NCBI RefSeq assembly: GCF_027595985.1 | Contig: NC_073312.1 | Location: 6,432,174 to 6,496,173 of the forward strand | Reading direction: 5' to 3' | Source: Sorex araneus | Taxonomy: Eukaryota; Chordata; Mammalia; Eulipotyphla; Soricidae | DNA length: 64,000 bases | In this document: piece by piece, positions 34,100 to 44,232 of the stretch | Layout of the letters: each line of letters starts with the position of its first letter | Numbering within the stretch: position 1 is the stretch's first letter | Position numbers and translations under genes: made by a program | The notes under the pieces: generated by a model | Told to the model about the DNA's origin: nothing | Database searches by the model: none | The model's input: the letters and a program-made list of their open reading frames with translations, nothing else

Positions 34100-34850
34100 G
34101 AATGTGCCTTGTCTGGGGGCCTTTCAGCTGAAACCTGGTGCTGGGGGGTGGCGTTCAGATCAAACTGTCACCTTCAGCTCTGCCTGCCTTTTCTGCCCCC
34201 GGTCCTGAACCTCAACAGACTGGGGCTTATTTACCTATTCACACTCGGCCGTGGAAGCTCATTAACAGGCTTATTAGCAACACCATTCACGGGAGGCCAT
34301 TGACAAAAGGGGTTCCAGCCACTTGAAGAGGAAAGGGGGGGGAGAAAAAAAACTATAAAGAGATTATTTTCTCATTCAGAAGCCTCGCTGGTGTGAAAGC
34401 TTTCCTGGACCCTCTGAGGTCACTTGAAGCCTAAATATGATGACAGAATGAGTTTGCAAAAAAAAAAAAAAATTCCAAACATGCTTTTTTTGCTTTTCTG
34501 CAAAACGGGAGCCTTGGCCGCTGCGGGCTCGGAGCACTTAGCAAGTGGTCCTCTGGGGGAAGGAGGGCGCTTTTGATGGATGGGTGTCTTTTCATCCCCG
34601 TCTAGAATACATTCCGCGCGCTGTGGGGACATGAAAGTCGATGTCCTTATTTGTCATGTGCGTGGAAGGCTTCCTTTTCATTCAGCCCCCATCAGGCTGG
34701 TGATGAATGGCGTCAGGGACACCCTCTTCCTGAAGCGGTAATTTATGTGGGAATGTGTGCCCGGTGTTTTCAATGGCTGATGGATATGGGCCCGTCCCGA
34801 GACCCCCGGACTCCCCATTGGTGGGGAATATAACGATGGAAGTGCCACCC
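34100..34850. promoter_or_regulatory. candidate conserved non-coding block upstream of FGFR2
   Basis: Balanced-composition DNA with AT-rich words (TTTACCTATTC, AGATTATTTTCTCATTC, CGGTAATTTATGTGGG), without SINEs, about 2 kb before the promoter. It resembles developmental enhancers in texture only. Confidence 0.3.
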
Positions 34851-35045
34851 CCCAGGCAGGCCACTCAACCACCCCCTTTTTTTTTAGGGACCCGAGGTCT
34901 GGGAACTTGGAAAACTCCTGACAGGATCTGTACCCCCGGGTGCAAGGAGGGCCAAGGGTCACCTGGCTGGCTCTCAGCTCATTGAAGAGGTCCTGGGACC
35001 GGTCCAGGTTGGAGGCTGGATCCAGACTCTTTTCTTTCCTTCTTT

Positions 35046-35180
35046 TCTTCTTTTGGGGGGAGGTGGCACACCCCGTGATGCTCAGGGCCTACCAATGGCT
35101 CAGTGCTCAGGGCGTCTGTGGGCGATGATCAGGGGTGGAACCCGGGCCTCCTGCGGTGGTGCCAAGCCTGTGCCCCAGAC
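35046..35180 (-). mobile_element. old SINE copy
   Basis: GGTGGCACACCCCGTGATGC, body and a decayed B box (GGAACCCGGG). Confidence 0.6.
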
Positions 35181-35705
35181 TCTTTCGCTCTTTCTGGCCC
35201 TGGATGCCAAGTTCACCTGAGACTGTGTCCCAAGGCTGGGCAGGAGAACCCGACTGTGATTTGGCTGTTGATTTCCAAAATCTCCTTCCGGAAGCCTGGG
35301 TTCTAGTCCTTTCAAGTCCTTTGCCGCAAGTTTCCTAGGGTGAAGAAAAGGGATCTTCTGGGGCACCCTGAGAAAATATTTTCGGAAATGTTAGAAAGTG
35401 TGCCATGCCCGTGACCCGTGAACAGCGGCATTTCTCCAAAGCGGGAAAGCGGATTTTCCAGGCCGGGTTCGAGCTGACCGACCGCTCCAGGCCTTGAAAG
35501 CACTGAACGGCTCTGGTGGATTTAATGACCTTTTCTAAGGGAAAACAATGAAGGTGTTTATACTGTCTGTGCCTCAAGCATGACCGCTTAGGGGTGGATG
35601 AGTGAGGAGGCAGAGAACATGTATTAAAAAATAAATTATGCCGTAGACACAGCCCAGTGCAAAAGATAGCCGGGAAGCCGGGCTGGCGGGGGCTCTGACG
35701 AATCT
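35181..35705. other. no feature recognised
   Basis: AT-richer DNA near the promoter; nothing assigned. Confidence 0.45.
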
Positions 35706-35768
35706 GATTTTGCAGGTGAGGAAGCCAGAGAGAAGAATCGATTTGCGGAATGTCATGCAGCTATTTTT
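35706..35768 (-). mobile_element. possible MIR
   Basis: TTTTGCAGGTGAGGAAGCCAG and GAATGTCATGCAGC are compatible with a diverged reversed MIR. Confidence 0.4.
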
Positions 35769-35969
35769 AAGAGTGGAGGAGTTAAACTATTCCTTTGGGG
35801 GGTTGGGGGGTGAGGGGGCGCATCAGGGCAAGACGTCTGGGGTTCAGGGGTGCTCTGGAGGGTGCTGGGGGTGGAATATGCCAAGCAAGGTCACTCACCC
35901 ACCCAGAAGTGCTTCTCATGGACCCCAATGTTTGTAACCAAGTAACCATCTTGTCATTGTTGCAAGTTT

Positions 35970-36160
35970 TTTGCTTTTTTGTTTGCTGGTTTGGTTTTTG
36001 GGCCACACCCCGCCAAGCGATGCTCAGGGGTCCCTCCTGGCTCCGCACTCAGGACTCACTCCTGGCGGTGCTCAGGGGGCCACGGGGGCTCCTGGGCAAC
36101 CGAACCTGGGTGAGCTGCGTGCCAGGCACCCCCCGCTGTGCTCTCTCCTGTCCTCCCCCC
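35970..36160 (-). mobile_element. SINE at the edge of the FGFR2 CpG island
   Basis: A reversed diverged copy: GGGCCACACCCCGCC, GGTGCTCAGGGGGCC, CCGAACCTGGGTGAGC. It ends about 380 bases before the presumed transcript start. Confidence 0.85.
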
Positions 36161-36539
36161 GACCCCCCCAGCTTTTCTGCAAGGAGAGCCAGATTCAAAC
36201 TCTCCCAGTTTCCTGCCGCGTGACCCCGGGGAACCGACTTCACCCCTCTCGCTCGGTCCCCGCCGGAGGCCCGGGAAAACGTCCCCGGGCGGGGTGGTGG
36301 GCCCCGTCCCACCGAGGCGCCCGGTCGCCGGCGGGGGTCGGGGTGGGTGGGTGCGGGGGGCGGCCGGGAGGTCGTCGGGCCCGCGGCCGGCTGGCCGGGG
36401 AGCCGCGCGCGCGGCGGCCGGGGCGCGGCCGCGGGCCCGCGGGGTCCCCGCCGGGGGGTCGGGCCGGCCGCGGCGCGGCGCTGATTGGCCGCGCGGGCGC
36501 CGCCGTCCAGGAAACGGCTCGGGTTTCGGCGGGGGCGTG

Positions 36540-36842
36540 GCGGGCGGGCGCGGCGGGGAGCGCCCGGAGAGCGGCGCGGGCGGCCGGCGGGTGCGGAGCG
36601 GGCTCGGGCGCCGCGGGGTCTGCGCGCGCGGCGACTCCTCTGCAGGCGGCGGGGCCCGCGCGCCCGAGCCTCGGCGGGTGGCCGGCCCAGTCCGGGCGGG
36701 GGGCAGCGCCCGGCCCGCGTCCTTTCTTCCTCCGGCTCCCGGGGCCCCGGGGCAGCCGGCGGGCGACGTGCCCGCGCTCCTCCGCGGCGCGGGGTGCGCG
36801 TGAGGCCGCGGCGCCCGCCGGAGCAGCCCGCGAGCTCTTGGC

Positions 36843-36902
<60 letters not shown>

Positions 36903-37051
36903 CCACCACCACTATTGGACCTTGGTTTTATTTTTGGGGTTTTGTTTTCCCCCCACTTCGTCTTTGGAGTTTGCCCCGGACCGGGTCCGCCTGCTGCATC
37001 CCCGCCGGGCGCGGGGACAGAACTGCGCGCCCAGGACTATTGCCATTCAAG
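36540..37051 (+). other. FGFR2: FGFR2 exon 1 (5' untranslated)
   Basis: Two blocks resemble human exon 1 as I recall it: a GC-rich block around 36,567-36,605 and another around 36,718-36,803. The exon ends GCCATTCAAG followed by gtaatc, the same last bases as the human exon, so the donor is after 37,051. A (CAT)18(CAC)4 tract at 36,847-36,912 interrupts the exon and is absent from the human sequence I remember. The left end is an estimate. An open frame of 669 codons crosses this exon, but its composition is that of a CpG island and it runs through the donor, so I do not call it coding. Confidence 0.8.
36847..36912 (+). repeat. (CAT)18(CAC)4 microsatellite in FGFR2 exon 1
   Basis: Eighteen uninterrupted CAT units are followed by four CAC units. 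The tract lies within the 5' untranslated exon, about 140 bases before its donor. No SINE body flanks it, although one SINE type in this window ends in the complementary GAT repeat. Confidence 0.95.
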
Positions 37052-37301
37052 GTAATCTCCGGGGAGCGTCGCCAGCCGGGACCGCGGGCACCGGCGCGGG
37101 CCCCCCGCCGCCGGGGAGCCGGGCGCGCGCCAGCCTCGGGGGTCGCGTCTGCGGCCGGCACCCCCTGCCAGAGGCTGACATCTGCCGCCGCCGCTGCCGC
37201 CCCCTTCCCGCCCCGCTGTCAAGCTCCGGCCGGCTCGGTGCGGGGGGCGCGATGCCCGGGCCCCGGGGCGGACGGCGAGTGGCGGGGACTGCCCGGCCGG
37301 G

Positions 37302-37332
<31 letters not shown>

Positions 37333-37358
37333 TGTCTGTGTGCGCGTGTGTGTGTGTG
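37302..37358 (+). repeat. GT-rich microsatellite in CpG island
   Basis: A GT repeat with CG interruptions lies about 250 bases into intron 1, inside the CpG island. Confidence 0.9.
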
Positions 37359-39435
37359 GGTGGGCGGGCACGGCCCCCGCGCAGGGCGCTGGGCTTCCTT
37401 CCCCGGGGGGGCTCCGGATCGCTGCCCCGGCCGGGGCGCCGCTGGGGTGGGGCCGCTCGGCGCCTGGTCCGCGGAGACTGCGCGTCCCGGCTTGGCACGG
37501 CGGGGCCCGCGGCGTGTGCGCGCGCGAGTGTGGACGCCCGGGTCCCGAGTCCAGAGCCGGGCGCCCGCCCGTCGGCGCCGGAGCCAGCGCCGCGCGCCTG
37601 GGGCTAGGGGGCGAGCTGGACCGACTTTTCCGAGGTGTCCGCCTGCCTGCTTCCCCGGCGGCCGCGCGGGGATGTCGAAAGCGCCGGCGAGTTGGAACTT
37701 GCGCGCTCATTCTTTCTGGCGGCCGGCCGGCGCGGGAGACGCGGGCGCAGGGCCCCGCGGGGCGCGGGCCCCCACCCTCGCCGTCGCCCCCCCGCTGCCC
37801 CCGCAGGGCCAGAGCCCGGGCGCCGAGCTCCCGGCTGCCCGCGAAGCCCGTGGCCGTGTAGCCAAGCCGCCTTCCCCTCCGGGTCTGCCTTCCTCGGGCC
37901 CGGCTCGGTGCGATCCAGCCTCCGGGGCCGACCTGCTTTCTCTCCGCGGCGGGGCGGGGGGTGGGGGGGGCGCACTTTAGGTGCTGGGCGTGAAGCATTA
38001 TCAACATTTAAAACCCCGTTGGTGGCCCCCCCCCCCGCCCCGTCCCCATCTCAAATCCCTGTAAATCTTCCCCTGGCGTCGGCTCATTTTCATCTGAAAA
38101 GCCTGTTTAGTTTGAATAGAAAAGCAATCGGGCGCCCCTCTCCCTCTCCCGGGAATGTCAATTAAAATGCAGATTTTCTCCCCCCTGAGCTCTTTAGAGC
38201 CCGAGAAGGACATAAAACTAGGATATTTCAGGCCTGCAAATGAAAGAAAGAAGTGCCCCAGTGAAACCCGCTGCAGCGGGGAACGTGCGCCCCAAGCTGC
38301 AAGTTCTCACTTTCTTGCAAACTCTAAGTGGCTGTGAACCGGGGCTGTGGTCCCGGCCAGCCTGTACACGGTGTATATATTTATCACTTAAAAAGAAATT
38401 TTCATGTTGAGGAATCCCCTTTGGGGGGGAAGAGTGCTCCTCAAAGTAAATGCTGGACCCCTGCTTCAACTTGTTGATGGCTCTCTGCACCATCTCAGCC
38501 TTGGGGACCAGGGAGGCCTTTTGGGGTGAGGGTCCCTGGGCATTCCCTCCTCGCTGGCACTGCGAGGACTCCGGCTGAGACACGGAGCCCAAGTGCTGGA
38601 TGCGGGGCGCCCCCCCCCCCCCCCCCGGGGTGGTCCCGAGAGCCTCAGAAGCTTGTCTCTGCAGGCTCAGTGTTGGCGTGCCTCCGGGTGGTGTGGGAGC
38701 GTTGTGAAGGTTCTGGTAAACTGAGGAGCCTGCTGTGGAGCGGGTGGGGGAACTGCACTGTCTTGCAGCCCGGCACTGTCACTTGTCACTGCTGACTTGC
38801 CCCGGGGTGAAGCCGGAGCCCAGGAGCTCCGTCCCCGGCCGGGGCCCGGAGGAGAGCTCCCTTTCAAGGTGAACACGCTTGAGCTAGGGCTGGTTCCGGG
38901 AAGGGTTGTGGTGTTGCCGGCAGGAAGCCGCGGTGTGCCGGGCCTGTGTTTCCAGCGCCCAGCCCGGCGGCACCTGATTATCCCGCCTCGCTGCTGTCCA
39001 GGCCCTTCCGAGATGGGAGGTGACCGCGGCAGGGTCTGGGGCTGGACGTGGCTGGCTTGAGAGTTTCTGACGCTAGTGGATGAGTGGAATGAAAGGCTTG
39101 TAGGTCACTGTCCACGTTTCTCAGCCTGGGGCAGGAGCAGGGGCCTCCGAAATGCTTGGGCAGGTGAGGGGAGCAAGTGCAGGGTGGCATCACCTCGCCA
39201 GGACTTCAGATCGCCCTGAAGTACCAGCCGAGGCCAGAGAGTCTCATGCATTCATGCATTCTGGAAATGCTTAAAATCTATGGGGGGGTGTGCGCACCTC
39301 CCCACCCTGTGTGTGGAGGACTTGCACGGAATTCTCTTCTGAGGAGTTTAACTTGGGGGGGTAATAAAAGTCAGGAGGGAAATCCTTCGAGCAGCTTGAG
39401 GACAGGACTTTGCCTGTGCATGTGCACACTCGTGT

Positions 39436-39437
<2 letters not shown>

Positions 39438-39474
<37 letters not shown>

Positions 39475-39482
39475 ACACACAC
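39438..39482 (+). repeat. (CA)n microsatellite
   Basis: A nearly pure CA tract in FGFR2 intron 1, with a single break near its right end. Confidence 0.95.
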
Positions 39483-39913
39483 GGCCTTTGCTGTGCATCG
39501 CGCCTGTTCCCATGGGCCTGGTGCGGAGCCCAGACTGTCCTTATTCCTGTTTTGGGAATGGGGCAATATGCTCCCGCACCCAGTTTATTCCTCAGTCAAA
39601 GCTGAAGGGAGGGACATTTCTTCCATGGCTTTGGGGGGGCTCAGGCGGTGTTGAAATCCTGCGTCATCGTCTGGAACGAGAAGCCAGCAAGTAAAGCAGC
39701 ACTTTCAGAGATGTCTTACATGAAAGGGGCCCACCCCAGCCTCATAAAATGTGGTTCGTGCGTCTCGTTCCCAGATTGTAACATTCTCGAGTCCGTGCAC
39801 CTCCGCTCTTAGTAACCGAGGCGACTGAGCAAATGCAAAGTTGCTTGGCGTATTTTCAGCTTGGAAAATTCTCTTTGCCTTTTGGAGCAAAGGGGGACAG
39901 AGAGTCATGAGTC

Positions 39914-39929
39914 GAGCGCCCCCTGGTAC
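39914..39929 (-). promoter_or_regulatory. candidate CTCF site, minus orientation
   Basis: GCGCCCCCTGG is the reverse complement of the CTCF core CCAGGGGGCGC. The outer CCA triplet of the long motif is not matched, so the site is moderate. It lies about 860 bases before exon 2. Confidence 0.4.
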
Positions 39930-39951
39930 AGTTTCTCCTCTGATCCATCAG

Positions 39952-40060
39952 CCAATAGGTCGGCGCGGGGAAGAATCCCGACCCAATCATGGCTGGTGAC
40001 AGGCCCCATCCCCTCCTTATGTAAATCATCATCATTCATAAGCAGCGCCGCTCAGCCAGG
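39952..40060 (+). promoter_or_regulatory. candidate second FGFR2 promoter with paired CCAAT boxes
   Basis: Two CCAAT boxes on the same strand (39,952-39,956 and 39,983-39,987) are 31 bases apart, the spacing often seen in NF-Y-bound promoters. An octamer-like ATGTAAAT follows at 40,019-40,026. The block is about 750 bases before exon 2, and the sequence up to exon 2 is GC-rich. A promoter here would give transcripts with a different 5' end. This is inference. Confidence 0.35.
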
Positions 40061-40787
40061 TCCGGAGAGGTCTGGACCGGCCGGGGTGGGCGCACCAGAC
40101 CGGAGCTGTCGGTCCCCTGCCCCCACCCCCTCCACCCCGTTCCCCCCACTTTGGATCAGCTGCTTTGAATGCATTGCAGTTCTGTCCAGGCCTCGTAAGT
40201 GGCTGCTTGGCAAAAGATTGAAATACATTTCTGCGTCTGACAATGAATCTTGACAAGTGTAAACTGGCGGGAGTGTTGCCGAGCCTTCCCGGGCTTCTCT
40301 GCCTTTTGCTCGGCTCCCGGCTTTCCCGAGGGCTCCAGCGAGGGTGGAGCCACCCCCCTGGGCTCCATCTGTAAGCAGCCGCTCTCCCGGGCAGCCTGCT
40401 AAAGTCTCGGTGGCCTGGGAGACGCGAGCAAGGAGTCGGGCTGCGTGGCTTCGCTCTCGCCCTTGAAACTAAGGTCATGTCGCCTCCGGGGTGAGAGCGG
40501 AGAGAAGAGCCTGCGCTTGGCCGGACTCAAGTGGCCGCGCGTCCCCGTCCCCGAGCTGCCTCTTTATCTGTTGCTCGGAAATCTACCTCTGCGAAGATCA
40601 GCCCCGCACGTTTGGCCGAGGGTCCCCCCCGGACACACCTGGGCGCCCCCCCTCGCACACCCCGAGCTGCCGATGGGGGCTGTTCGTGTGTCTGCCACGG
40701 CCGCCGAGTGGCCCCGAGTGTCCCTCGGGGGCTGGACGGTGCTGCTTTGGGGAAGATCCCACTGACTCGCCCATCTCTCTCCTCCAG

Positions 40788-41047
40788 AGGCTGCAGCTGG
40801 GCGCCGGCCGCACCTTCTGCCTTGTGAGCCCCCCGCAGGCTGACGCTTGCTGCCGGCCAATGCTGTAGAGCCAGTGCGCAGATGGGATTTCCGTCCACAT
40901 GGAGATATGGAAGAGGACGGGGGATCGGCACCGTGACCATGGTCAGCTGGGGGCGCGTCCTCTGCCTGGTTGTGGTCACCATGGCAACTCTGTCCCTGGC
41001 CCGGCCCTCCTTCAATTTAGTTGAGGGCACCACCTCCGAGCCAGAAG
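40788..41047 (+). other. FGFR2: FGFR2 exon 2 (5'UTR end and first coding exon)
   Basis: The acceptor is CTCTCTCCTCCAG ending at 40,787; the donor is gtaagtg from 41,048. The first 151 bases are untranslated and contain four ATGs: at 40,860 (stop after two codons), at 40,882 (in frame with FGFR2), at 40,899 (overlaps the start of FGFR2) and at 40,907 (nine codons, stop two bases before the main ATG). Apart from the first, these resemble what I recall of the human transcript leader. Confidence 0.9.
40939..41047 (+). CDS. FGFR2: FGFR2 coding exon 2: signal peptide and N-terminus
   Basis: This segment encodes residues 1-36 plus one base of codon 37. Residues 1-21 form a signal peptide: MVSWGR, a hydrophobic core of Leu, Val, Ala and Thr, and a small-residue site after Ala21 (LSLA then RPSF). 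It directs the receptor into the secretory pathway. The start at 40,939 is chosen because the context ACCATGG is near-ideal and the protein then begins exactly as human FGFR2 does. An in-frame ATG 57 bases upstream (40,882) would add 19 residues; its context is weaker. Differences from the human sequence I recall are few, such as Val7-Leu8 for Phe-Ile and Gly30 for Asp. The exon ends one base into a Glu codon, completed by the first two bases of exon 3. Confidence 0.96.
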
Positions 41048-43254
41048 GTAAGTGACTGCGTGACCGTCTTCACGGGGGACCGAGTTTGTTTGGGGGACGG
41101 GCTTGGGGAGGGGGCAGCGGCGGGGGTCTGGCCTGTGTGCCCGTCAGCTGTTCGGACATTCAGGCTCCTGAGAGCAAGTGGGGTGCTGGGGGCTCGGGCA
41201 CGGGGGCCGGGCGAGAAGGGCCTGGGCTGGCCCAGTGCCGGCCGAGCGGCGAGTTTGTGGTTCTGGTGTGTGTGTCTCTGTGTGCTGGGAGAGAGGCAGT
41301 GGGGGGCCTCTGGGGAGTCCAGGAGAGCAGGGGGGCACCTCAGAGGGGGCCGCCGTGCTCCCCGCCAGCTCCGTGCACCGCGGGAGGGCTTGTTCACCGA
41401 GTCCAGAACCGCTTTTTTTTTTTTTTTTTTTCTTTTCCCCTTTTCTACCCAAGGAACCCGTGGCGGGAATGTGAAATGCTGACATTTTGTTTTCATTGTG
41501 TCAGGAGGAAAAGCCTCTTCTGAAGTTCAGGGCTGGAGTCTTTTATTTAAAAAAAAAAAAAAAAGTTTTTTTTTTTTTTTTAAAGCCCTTGTCATTCATA
41601 ATTCTTCAGTGCTCCGTCACCGGGCGGCAGATACTATTTTAGGTAAAATGGAGAGGGAGCGGCGCCCCCCACAGCTCTGAGGGCTTCCAGACCCCGAGAG
41701 GCAGGCCCGGGTGTTTGGGTTTGGAAAGCAGCCTCAGAGGGAGGGGGGGCGCCGGGGTCGGGGGTGGGGGGGTGCCTGAGTTTTCAGCAGGGCCGGCCGG
41801 GACCCTCGCCCAAGCCCGTCGGAGCTGGTGCTGCAGGAAGCTCTGTCTGTCGTCGGCCGGGAATATGGGACCCGCCGTAATCTGAGAGCTGACGGCAGAA
41901 GCCGCCTCTCAGCACCAGCCAATGAACCTGAGGGCCTGGCGCCCACCTGGTACCCCTGGCTGGGCTGGGGGGCCTCTGAGCCAGAGGAGCAGGCCGGGGT
42001 CAGCCCCGCTGCTGTGCTCCCTCACCTGGAGGGGCGCTGGCACAGAGCAGAAAGGCGGGTCCCCGCTGCGTCTGTACGTGCCGTGGTCTCGCGGGGAGTG
42101 GGGGGGTTCCCTCAGAAACGCCTCAGAGCAGGCGAAGGCAGATCTTTTCTGCTCGGGACTCTGGGTCCCAGAAGCCCCCAGGGGCTGGGGTGATGGGGCT
42201 GGGAACCTCCCCTGGCAGGGGAGGGGGTGTGGGCGTTCTGTCCTGACGAGACGCCAGGAAGGGGCTGGGGTCCGAGGCCACGGCCGGGTTGGGCACCTCG
42301 TTGGGGCAGAATGAAGGGAAACAGGTGGCCAGAGATGTTGGTCAGAGGCTCTGCGGGAAGGGACAGTCCCCCCAACCTCCCCCCCCGCTGGTTCTGAGCG
42401 TCCGCCTCTACTTCTTGCATTTTGAGGATCGTGAAAATGGTGCTCCCCTAATTGCTGGTTGTCCCTGGCCTGTACGGCAGCCGGGGTGAGAGAAAACTGT
42501 CATTTGTCACTTAGACGGACGCTGAGTGGAGCTTTGCTGGGAGTGGGTCTCAGGGCAGCGTGGGGAAGGGGCTGGAGGACGCTTGTGCCCACCGAGTTGC
42601 TGAGTGTGTTTCAGTCCGTGACGGCGGAGGGCGGGAGCGGGGAGGGGCAGGTTACCGGCAGCTGAGCCTGCGCAGGGGGCTTGCGGGGACGTCCCCGAAT
42701 TCCTTCCAATTGCACGTGACGTTTTTCTGAGGGTCCTTTTGTGCTTTTTTGGGTTTGTTTTCTGGGCTCCTAGTTTCAAGTGGGGCTTCCATCCAAGTTT
42801 TGAGATACTATCAGATAAATAAATAGGTTTAGAGGGAGATCAAAAGCCTGCCAAGAGGAGACTCTGAAAACATAGCCACACCCCTGGACCCCGGCATCCC
42901 CGTGTGTCACTGGAGGGTCTGACAGAGATGGTCTTTGGAGGGTCTTTGTTGAAAGTGCGCGGGTGTGAATCACCTCAGAAGCCTCCGACTCGGCCCACGG
43001 GTGGGGTTTAGATGGGACCTGGCGGCTCCTCAGTGCTCAGGAGTCAGGATGCTTGTTTCCTGGGAGTGTGGTGCTTGCCCGTCCTGTGGGCAGGCCCGTC
43101 GGTTCCCATGATGCCAGGAAGCAGCGCGGCTCGGGAGGCCGTCGGAGAAAGGTGTTATCCGCTCTCCAGGCCACTGGCGTCGCTTTCTGGCGTCGCGGTT
43201 TTGTGTTCCCAGGCGGTGCTCTGGGTTGAGTCCTGGCTCCGCGTGTGGGTCGGA
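41048..43254. other. intron 2, proximal part: nothing but homopolymers
   Basis: No SINE or exon is seen. T and A runs lie at 41,411-41,431 and 41,549-41,582. Confidence 0.5.
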
Positions 43255-43415
43255 GCTACTCAGCTCACGGATGGAGAGAACGGACGTTCGAAGGTTCCAG
43301 AGGTTGTTCAGCTGCAGGTGACAGGGGAATCTTTTTCAGTAGGGCACGGCTGGGCGCAGGGCCCCGAGGAAGGGGGTCCACTCGTGCGGGTTAGTCCTGA
43401 TTAATATTCATCACT
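43255..43415 (+). repeat. local duplication in intron 2, copy 1
   Basis: Shared blocks with copy 2 (44,027-44,232) are CAGCTCACG, GCAGGTGACAGG, TTTCAGYAGGGCACGGC and GGGTTAGT followed by AATATTCAT. Confidence 0.7.
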
Positions 43416-43506
43416 CCCTCCTGACCCGACGGGATGCCAGGGAATGAACCGGGCTTGGCCATGTGCAAGGCAGACGCCCTCCCCGTCGTGCTATCTCTCC
43501 AGCCCC
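43416..43506 (-). mobile_element. SINE head fragment, reversed
   Basis: GGAATGAACCGGGCTTGGCC, GTGCAAGGCAGACGCCC and GTGCTATCTCTCCAGCCCC. Confidence 0.85.
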
Positions 43507-44026
43507 CGTGCGTGCGTGCGTGCGTGCATTCTCTGGGGTCTCCGCTTCCCTTGTCCAGCCCTGGCAGCTGATTGGGCCCTCAGGGGCTTCCCTTGCTGCA
43601 CTTTAGCTTTGGGGCCCACAGTGTCCAGCACGGTAAGGGAGTAGAGAGGAGAGGGGAGATCTGTGCGCCCAGGGGTCTCTGCCCAGGGGCAGCTCTGTTT
43701 GGGCGTTGCGCCTGCCGGGGGGAGCTGTGTCTCCCCAGGCGTGCCCCTGTCCCTACCCCCAGCTTGGTTGGATGAGAGCTATGGTGGAATGTTGGCCCCT
43801 CCAGGAGCACACGGGATCATGTGGGTTTGCTCTGTGGAAGCTCAGTTTAGAGCAGGCCCCTGGGCCGGGCCAGAAGGGAGCCTGGCCCTCACCCACACTG
43901 GTGCGCTCGCTCGAGGCCCAGGGGTTGGGCTTTGGACGACGCTCCACCCCGCATCACCATATCCTGTCACCTGCCACCTAGCCTCGACTTCCCAGATTCC
44001 TCCCCCAGGGTCCCAGTGGGGTCGGG

Positions 44027-44232
44027 TCTCCTCAGCTCACGTATGAAGAAAACATACTGTGGGGGACTTCCGAGGCTGTGTGTGTGCAGCCTGCAGGTGA
44101 CAGGTGAACCGTTTCAGCAGGGCACGGCCGGTTGCAGGACCCAGCTCGAGTGGGTTCACTCAGCTCTGGCTGGGCTCAGCCCTCAATGCCAACTGCTGCC
44201 CTGTGGGTTAGTAGTCGCGATGAATATTCATG
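44027..44232 (+). repeat. local duplication in intron 2, copy 2
   Basis: Partner of 43,255-43,415, with about 50 extra bases before the AATATTCAT end. Confidence 0.7.

Larger units (their letters stand above)
36230..37980 (+). promoter_or_regulatory. FGFR2: FGFR2 CpG island and promoter
   Basis: CpG-dense sequence begins just after a SINE and ends sharply at about 37,980, where AT-richer DNA starts. There is no TATA box. A reversed CCAAT box (ATTGG, 36,484-36,488) lies about 55 bases before the presumed transcript start, and GC boxes occur around 36,527-36,550. This is the usual form of a developmental CpG-island promoter. The exact start site cannot be fixed from sequence alone. Confidence 0.85.
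37052..40787 (+). other. FGFR2: FGFR2 intron 1
   Basis: The donor is gtaatc at 37,052. The acceptor is a pyrimidine tract ending in CAG at 40,787. At about 3.7 kb the intron is similar in size to the human one as I recall it. From 37,982 to 38,440 it is AT-richer, and may hold regulatory sequence close to the promoter. Otherwise I see only a CA repeat at 39.4 kb and the regulatory candidate at 39.9 kb. No SINE was recognised in it, unlike most of the window. Confidence 0.85.

Noticed and set aside
1-36200. Exons of a gene upstream of FGFR2
   Set aside because: I recognise no conserved protein in any frame; open frames are short, overlapping and compositional.
35971-37980. 669-codon open frame with a His run
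   Set aside because: It crosses a SINE, the FGFR2 CpG island, exon 1 and its donor. The His run is the CAT/CAC repeat of the untranslated exon. GC-rich DNA has few stops.
40882-40938. Taking the in-frame upstream ATG as the FGFR2 start
   Set aside because: Its context is weaker than ACCATGG at 40,939, and the extension would bury the signal peptide behind 19 residues. It is kept as a finding instead.
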